A DNA stretch of 8,539 bases from NCBI GenBank assembly GCA_030837305.1, contig JAUPKT010000375.1, positions 1-8,539 of the forward strand, in the 5' to 3' direction. This document shows positions 6,241 through 8,539 of the stretch, one piece after another (position 1 is the first letter of the stretch; each line of letters opens with the position of its first letter). The notes under the pieces are model-generated. The model made no database searches. It was not told where the DNA came from and saw nothing but the letters and a program-made list of their open reading frames with translations. This DNA is from Thermodesulfobacteriota bacterium. Its GTDB lineage: Bacteria; Desulfobacterota; Desulfomonilia; Desulfomonilales; Desulfomonilaceae. The translations under genes and the position numbers were made by a program.

Positions 6241-6483
6241 TCATAAGCATTCCCAGAAATTCTGCCCGGATAACTTTGCTCCCGTTGACGCGTGAAAGGG
6301 AGTTATTGCAGGGGCCATCGGCGACGACGCAATTCCAGTTCTTGTCCGCATCTTCAAGGGCCCTCGTATAGAGACAAAAATGCTCATTGCGGGCACAATC
6401 TTTTGAATGAAACGGTATGATCAAGATCACTCAAGCTTTGTTTCTTACACCCAGTCTACTTTTTCGCGACAAGGGGACCTACC
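6241..6483. other. Intergenic region between the tRNA and the sensor kinase
   Basis: 243 bp without a recognised gene. It holds an imperfect hairpin CTCCC/GGGAG (6279-6303 area, 14-base loop, no T-run) that might weakly end the tRNA transcript. A 36-codon open piece (6296-6403) has a HEAT-repeat flavour, discussed in the findings. A 12-base inverted repeat TGATC-AA-GATCA occurs at 6418-6429. No good sigma-70 or sigma-54 promoter for the kinase was found, although its AAGGGGA ribosome binding site is clear. No copy of the tRNA 3' end that would mark an attachment site is seen. Confidence 0.5.
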
Positions 6484-8539
6484 GTGGAAGACCGTGACAA
6501 GACCAAAGACGAACTCATCCAAGAATTAGTCCTGCTCCGCCAAAAACTGACCAAGATGGAGACTGACCAAGACCCGCTGTCAGTCTCAGACGATGTGGTC
6601 AGACAAGAGGACGAAATTTATCGGTCGTTCTACGAGAACCTGCCGCTGGGCTACCAATCCCTGGATGAAAACGGTTGCTTCCTGGAAGTCAACCAGGCGT
6701 GGCTCAACACAATGGGGTATTCCAGAGAAGATGTCATTGGCAAGTGGTTTGGAGACTTTATTACCCTAGGATATCAGGAGACATTTCGCGCGAACTTTCT
6801 CAAGTTCAAGGCGGCCGGTGAAATACGCCGGGCTGAGTTGGAGATTTTGAAGAAAGACCAGTCAACAATCTTCGCTGTCTTTGAGGGCAAAATAAGTCGA
6901 CATCTGGATGGGCGTTTCAAACAGACGCACTGCGTCCTTCTGGACATCACGCAGGCCAAGAGAGTAGAGGACGCATTGCGCTACAGCGAGGCACTAAAGC
7001 AAGCCATATTGGATGGCATAACCACCAACATTGCGTTCGTGAATGAGGACCTGGAGATCCTATGGGCCAATAAGACCGCTGCCGGTTCAGTGGGAAAATC
7101 TCTGTCTGAGATGCTGGGCCACACATGTCATAGTTTATGGGCTGATAATGCCAAACCTTGCCCTGACTGCCCCACGGTCGAGGCCTTCAAAACGAAGAAG
7201 TCGTATCACACAACAATCGCTACGCCGGATGGGCGTATCTGGGATGAGAAAGGTGAACCCGTCTTTGATGCACAAGGAAACTTGCTTGGGGTAGTGGAAA
7301 TTGCCCATGACATTACAGAGCGAAAGAGAGCGGAGGAAGCCCTTCGAGAGAGTGAAGCAAAATTCAGATTAATTACCGAAGCCATGGTGGATATTGTGTG
7401 GACCATGGACCTGAATCTCCAAACCACGTACGTGAGCCCTTCCATAGAAAGGCTTCTAGGGTTTACCCAGGAAGAACGACTGCGTCAGAGCATAGAAGAA
7501 CAGGTGACTCCCGAATCATTGTTGAAGATACGCGATACTCTCACCGAAGAACTTGCCAAAGAACAGCATGGGACTACTGATCCGGACCGGTACATTACCA
7601 TCGTGGTCGAACAGTACAAGAAGGATGGGAGCACAGTATGGCTTGAAAACATGGTCAGGGCCATCAGAGACCCCCAGGGGATGATCATAGGACTCCATGG
7701 GCTTTCTCGTGATGTCACCGAGCGCAAGAGAGCTGAAGAGGCGCTGAGACAAAGCCATCGTCGTCTGGAGGAGTCTCAGCGTATTGGGAAAATAGGAACT
7801 TTTGAATGGAATGCTGTTACTGGTGAGACGTGCTGGTCTGATGAGGTATATCGAATTTTTGGACTTGAACCAGGCTCGGTAGTTCCCTCGTATGAACTTG
7901 CCAAGGAACACACCTTTCCAGCAGATACTGATTTATGGCAACAGACGGTCAGCGAATCACTCGCATCGAAGAAGAAATTCCAACTTCAATGCAGGTTTTT
8001 GAGAAAAGACGGGACCATTATCTGGATTGACAACCAGGGCGACATCATTTGGGACGCGGACGGAACGGCAACGGGAATTTTTGGTACTATACAAGACATC
8101 ACTCAGCGCAAAAACCTGGAGGTCGAACTCCTCCAATCCCAAAAAATGCAAGCCATAGGAACATTAGCCGCGGGTATTGCCCATGACTTTAATAACATGC
8201 TTCAGGTCATACTCGGATATACAGATTTACTGCTGCTCGGTAAGAAGGAAGGCCAGCCTGGGTACAAGGAACTCAAGAAAATAATCAAGACCAGCAGGGA
8301 TGCACGGAACCTGGTTCAAAAGATTCGCATATTCAGCAGAAAAGCAGATATCCAACCGGTGCCTCTTGATTTGAACCACGAAGTCGAAGAAGTGGCCAAG
8401 ATCCTCTCTCATACCATGCCCAAAACAATTGATCTGAACATTCATCTTGCCCAGGACCTTGTAATGATAAACGCTGACCCTGGTCTGATGAACCAGATGG
8501 TGATGAATCTCGGTATCAATGCTGGTGAAGCTATGCCCG
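6484..8539 (+). CDS. Multi-PAS sensor histidine kinase (3' end off the window)
   Basis: Signal-transducing kinase with 685 complete codons in view. It starts GTG, with AAGGGG seven bases upstream. Order: a charged coiled coil (about 6-27), PAS1 (about 43-155, [13 protein letters not shown]... DITQAKR), PAS2 (about 168-277), PAS3 (about 288-411, ...SRDVTERKR) and PAS4 (about 420-540, [19 protein letters not shown]... IQDITQRK). The dimerisation/phosphoacceptor helix follows with His567 in [20 protein letters not shown], and then the ATPase domain begins, with N-box [14 protein letters not shown] (Asn679) at the edge. The AHDFNN phosphobox is typical of the hybrid-kinase class that often carries a receiver domain further on; that part is not in view. 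No transmembrane segment or signal peptide is seen, so it is a cytoplasmic sensor. PAS2 has Cys215, Cys226 and Cys229 (CPDCP), possibly a cofactor or redox site. The linkers after PAS2 and PAS3 repeat [11 protein letters not shown], suggesting domain duplication. The cognate regulator is not visible. Confidence 0.96.
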   Translation, partial: MEDRDKTKDELIQELVLLRQKLTKMETDQDPLSVSDDVVRQEDEIYRSFYENLPLGYQSLDENGCFLEVNQAWLNTMGYSREDVIGKWFGDFITLGYQETFRANFLKFKAAGEIRRAELEILKKDQSTIFAVFEGKISRHLDGRFKQTHCVLLDITQAKRVEDALRYSEALKQAILDGITTNIAFVNEDLEILWANKTAAGSVGKSLSEMLGHTCHSLWADNAKPCPDCPTVEAFKTKKSYHTTIATPDGRIWDEKGEPVFDAQGNLLGVVEIAHDITERKRAEEALRESEAKFRLITEAMVDIVWTMDLNLQTTYVSPSIERLLGFTQEERLRQSIEEQVTPESLLKIRDTLTEELAKEQHGTTDPDRYITIVVEQYKKDGSTVWLENMVRAIRDPQGMIIGLHGLSRDVTERKRAEEALRQSHRRLEESQRIGKIGTFEWNAVTGETCWSDEVYRIFGLEPGSVVPSYELAKEHTFPADTDLWQQTVSESLASKKKFQLQCRFLRKDGTIIWIDNQGDIIWDADGTATGIFGTIQDITQRKNLEVELLQSQKMQAIGTLAAGIAHDFNNMLQVILGYTDLLLLGKKEGQPGYKELKKIIKTSRDARNLVQKIRIFSRKADIQPVPLDLNHEVEEVAKILSHTMPKTIDLNIHLAQDLVMINADPGLMNQMVMNLGINAGEAMP

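Noticed and set aside
6206..6430. 74-codon minus-strand open frame running through the tRNA, ending ...MEPRMGVEPTA
   Set aside because: Its last residues are the antisense translation of the tRNA 3' half, a well-known source of false proteins ending in 'RMGVEPT'. It has no domain.
6166..6483. tRNA as an integration site for a genomic island
   Set aside because: No integrase gene and no second copy of the tRNA 3' end are present in the window; the downstream gene is an ordinary sensor kinase.
7315..7755. Repeated sequence encoding [11 protein letters not shown] in the kinase
   Set aside because: This is the usual linker at the end of PAS/PAC units, not a separate DNA repeat.

Overview
The window looks like chromosomal DNA from a free-living Gram-negative bacterium, most likely a Desulfobacterota-type (former Deltaproteobacteria) anaerobe. 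The evidence is an AcrAB-type envelope efflux pair, a C_GCAxxG_C_C-family cysteine protein, a long multi-PAS histidine kinase with a cysteine-bearing PAS domain, and a degraded copy of the 'TCATTGCGAG...CAATCTC' dispersed palindrome common in such genomes. The assignment is an inference from gene style; no rRNA or marker protein is present. GC content appears moderate and is not visibly different between genes.

Layout, left to right. (1) Positions 1-2959, minus strand: a two-gene tripartite efflux operon. The periplasmic adaptor (AcrA/MexA type) comes first and the RND pump (AcrB/MexB type) second, 9 bp apart, with the pump's ribosome binding site overlapping the adaptor's stop codon. The pump runs off the left edge and no TolC-type outer membrane gene is visible. 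(2) Positions 2960-3477: a 518-bp non-coding stretch holding a perfect 14-bp palindrome and a degenerate dispersed palindromic repeat, which sits against the end of the next gene and may act as its terminator. (3) Positions 3478-4002, minus: a small FMN-binding split-barrel (pyridoxamine 5'-phosphate oxidase-like) protein. (4) Positions 4003-4540: mostly non-coding, with a possible relic of an HD-GYP-type gene end, several small palindromes and a strong 13-bp inverted repeat. (5) Position 4541-4879, plus: a short secreted protein of unknown function. It converges on, and overlaps by 61 bp, an isochorismatase-family cysteine hydrolase (4819-5415, minus). Upstream of the hydrolase on the same strand is the C_GCAxxG_C_C protein (5505-5966). 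(6) Position 6166-6240: a tRNA-Thr(CGU) with encoded CCA and a good sigma-70-type promoter. (7) From 6484 to the right edge, plus: a sensor histidine kinase with four PAS domains, cut off inside its ATPase domain.

Functionally this is a mixed housekeeping and accessory neighbourhood: drug or solvent efflux, small-molecule flavin and hydrolase enzymes, a putative redox-active cysteine protein, a tRNA and a signal-transduction kinase. I see no defence island, CRISPR array, integrase, transposase or phage module, and no clear new multi-gene system. The most unusual items are the hydrolase/secreted-protein antisense overlap, the cysteine triad in the second PAS domain, the structured intergenic inverted repeats and the possible gene relics.
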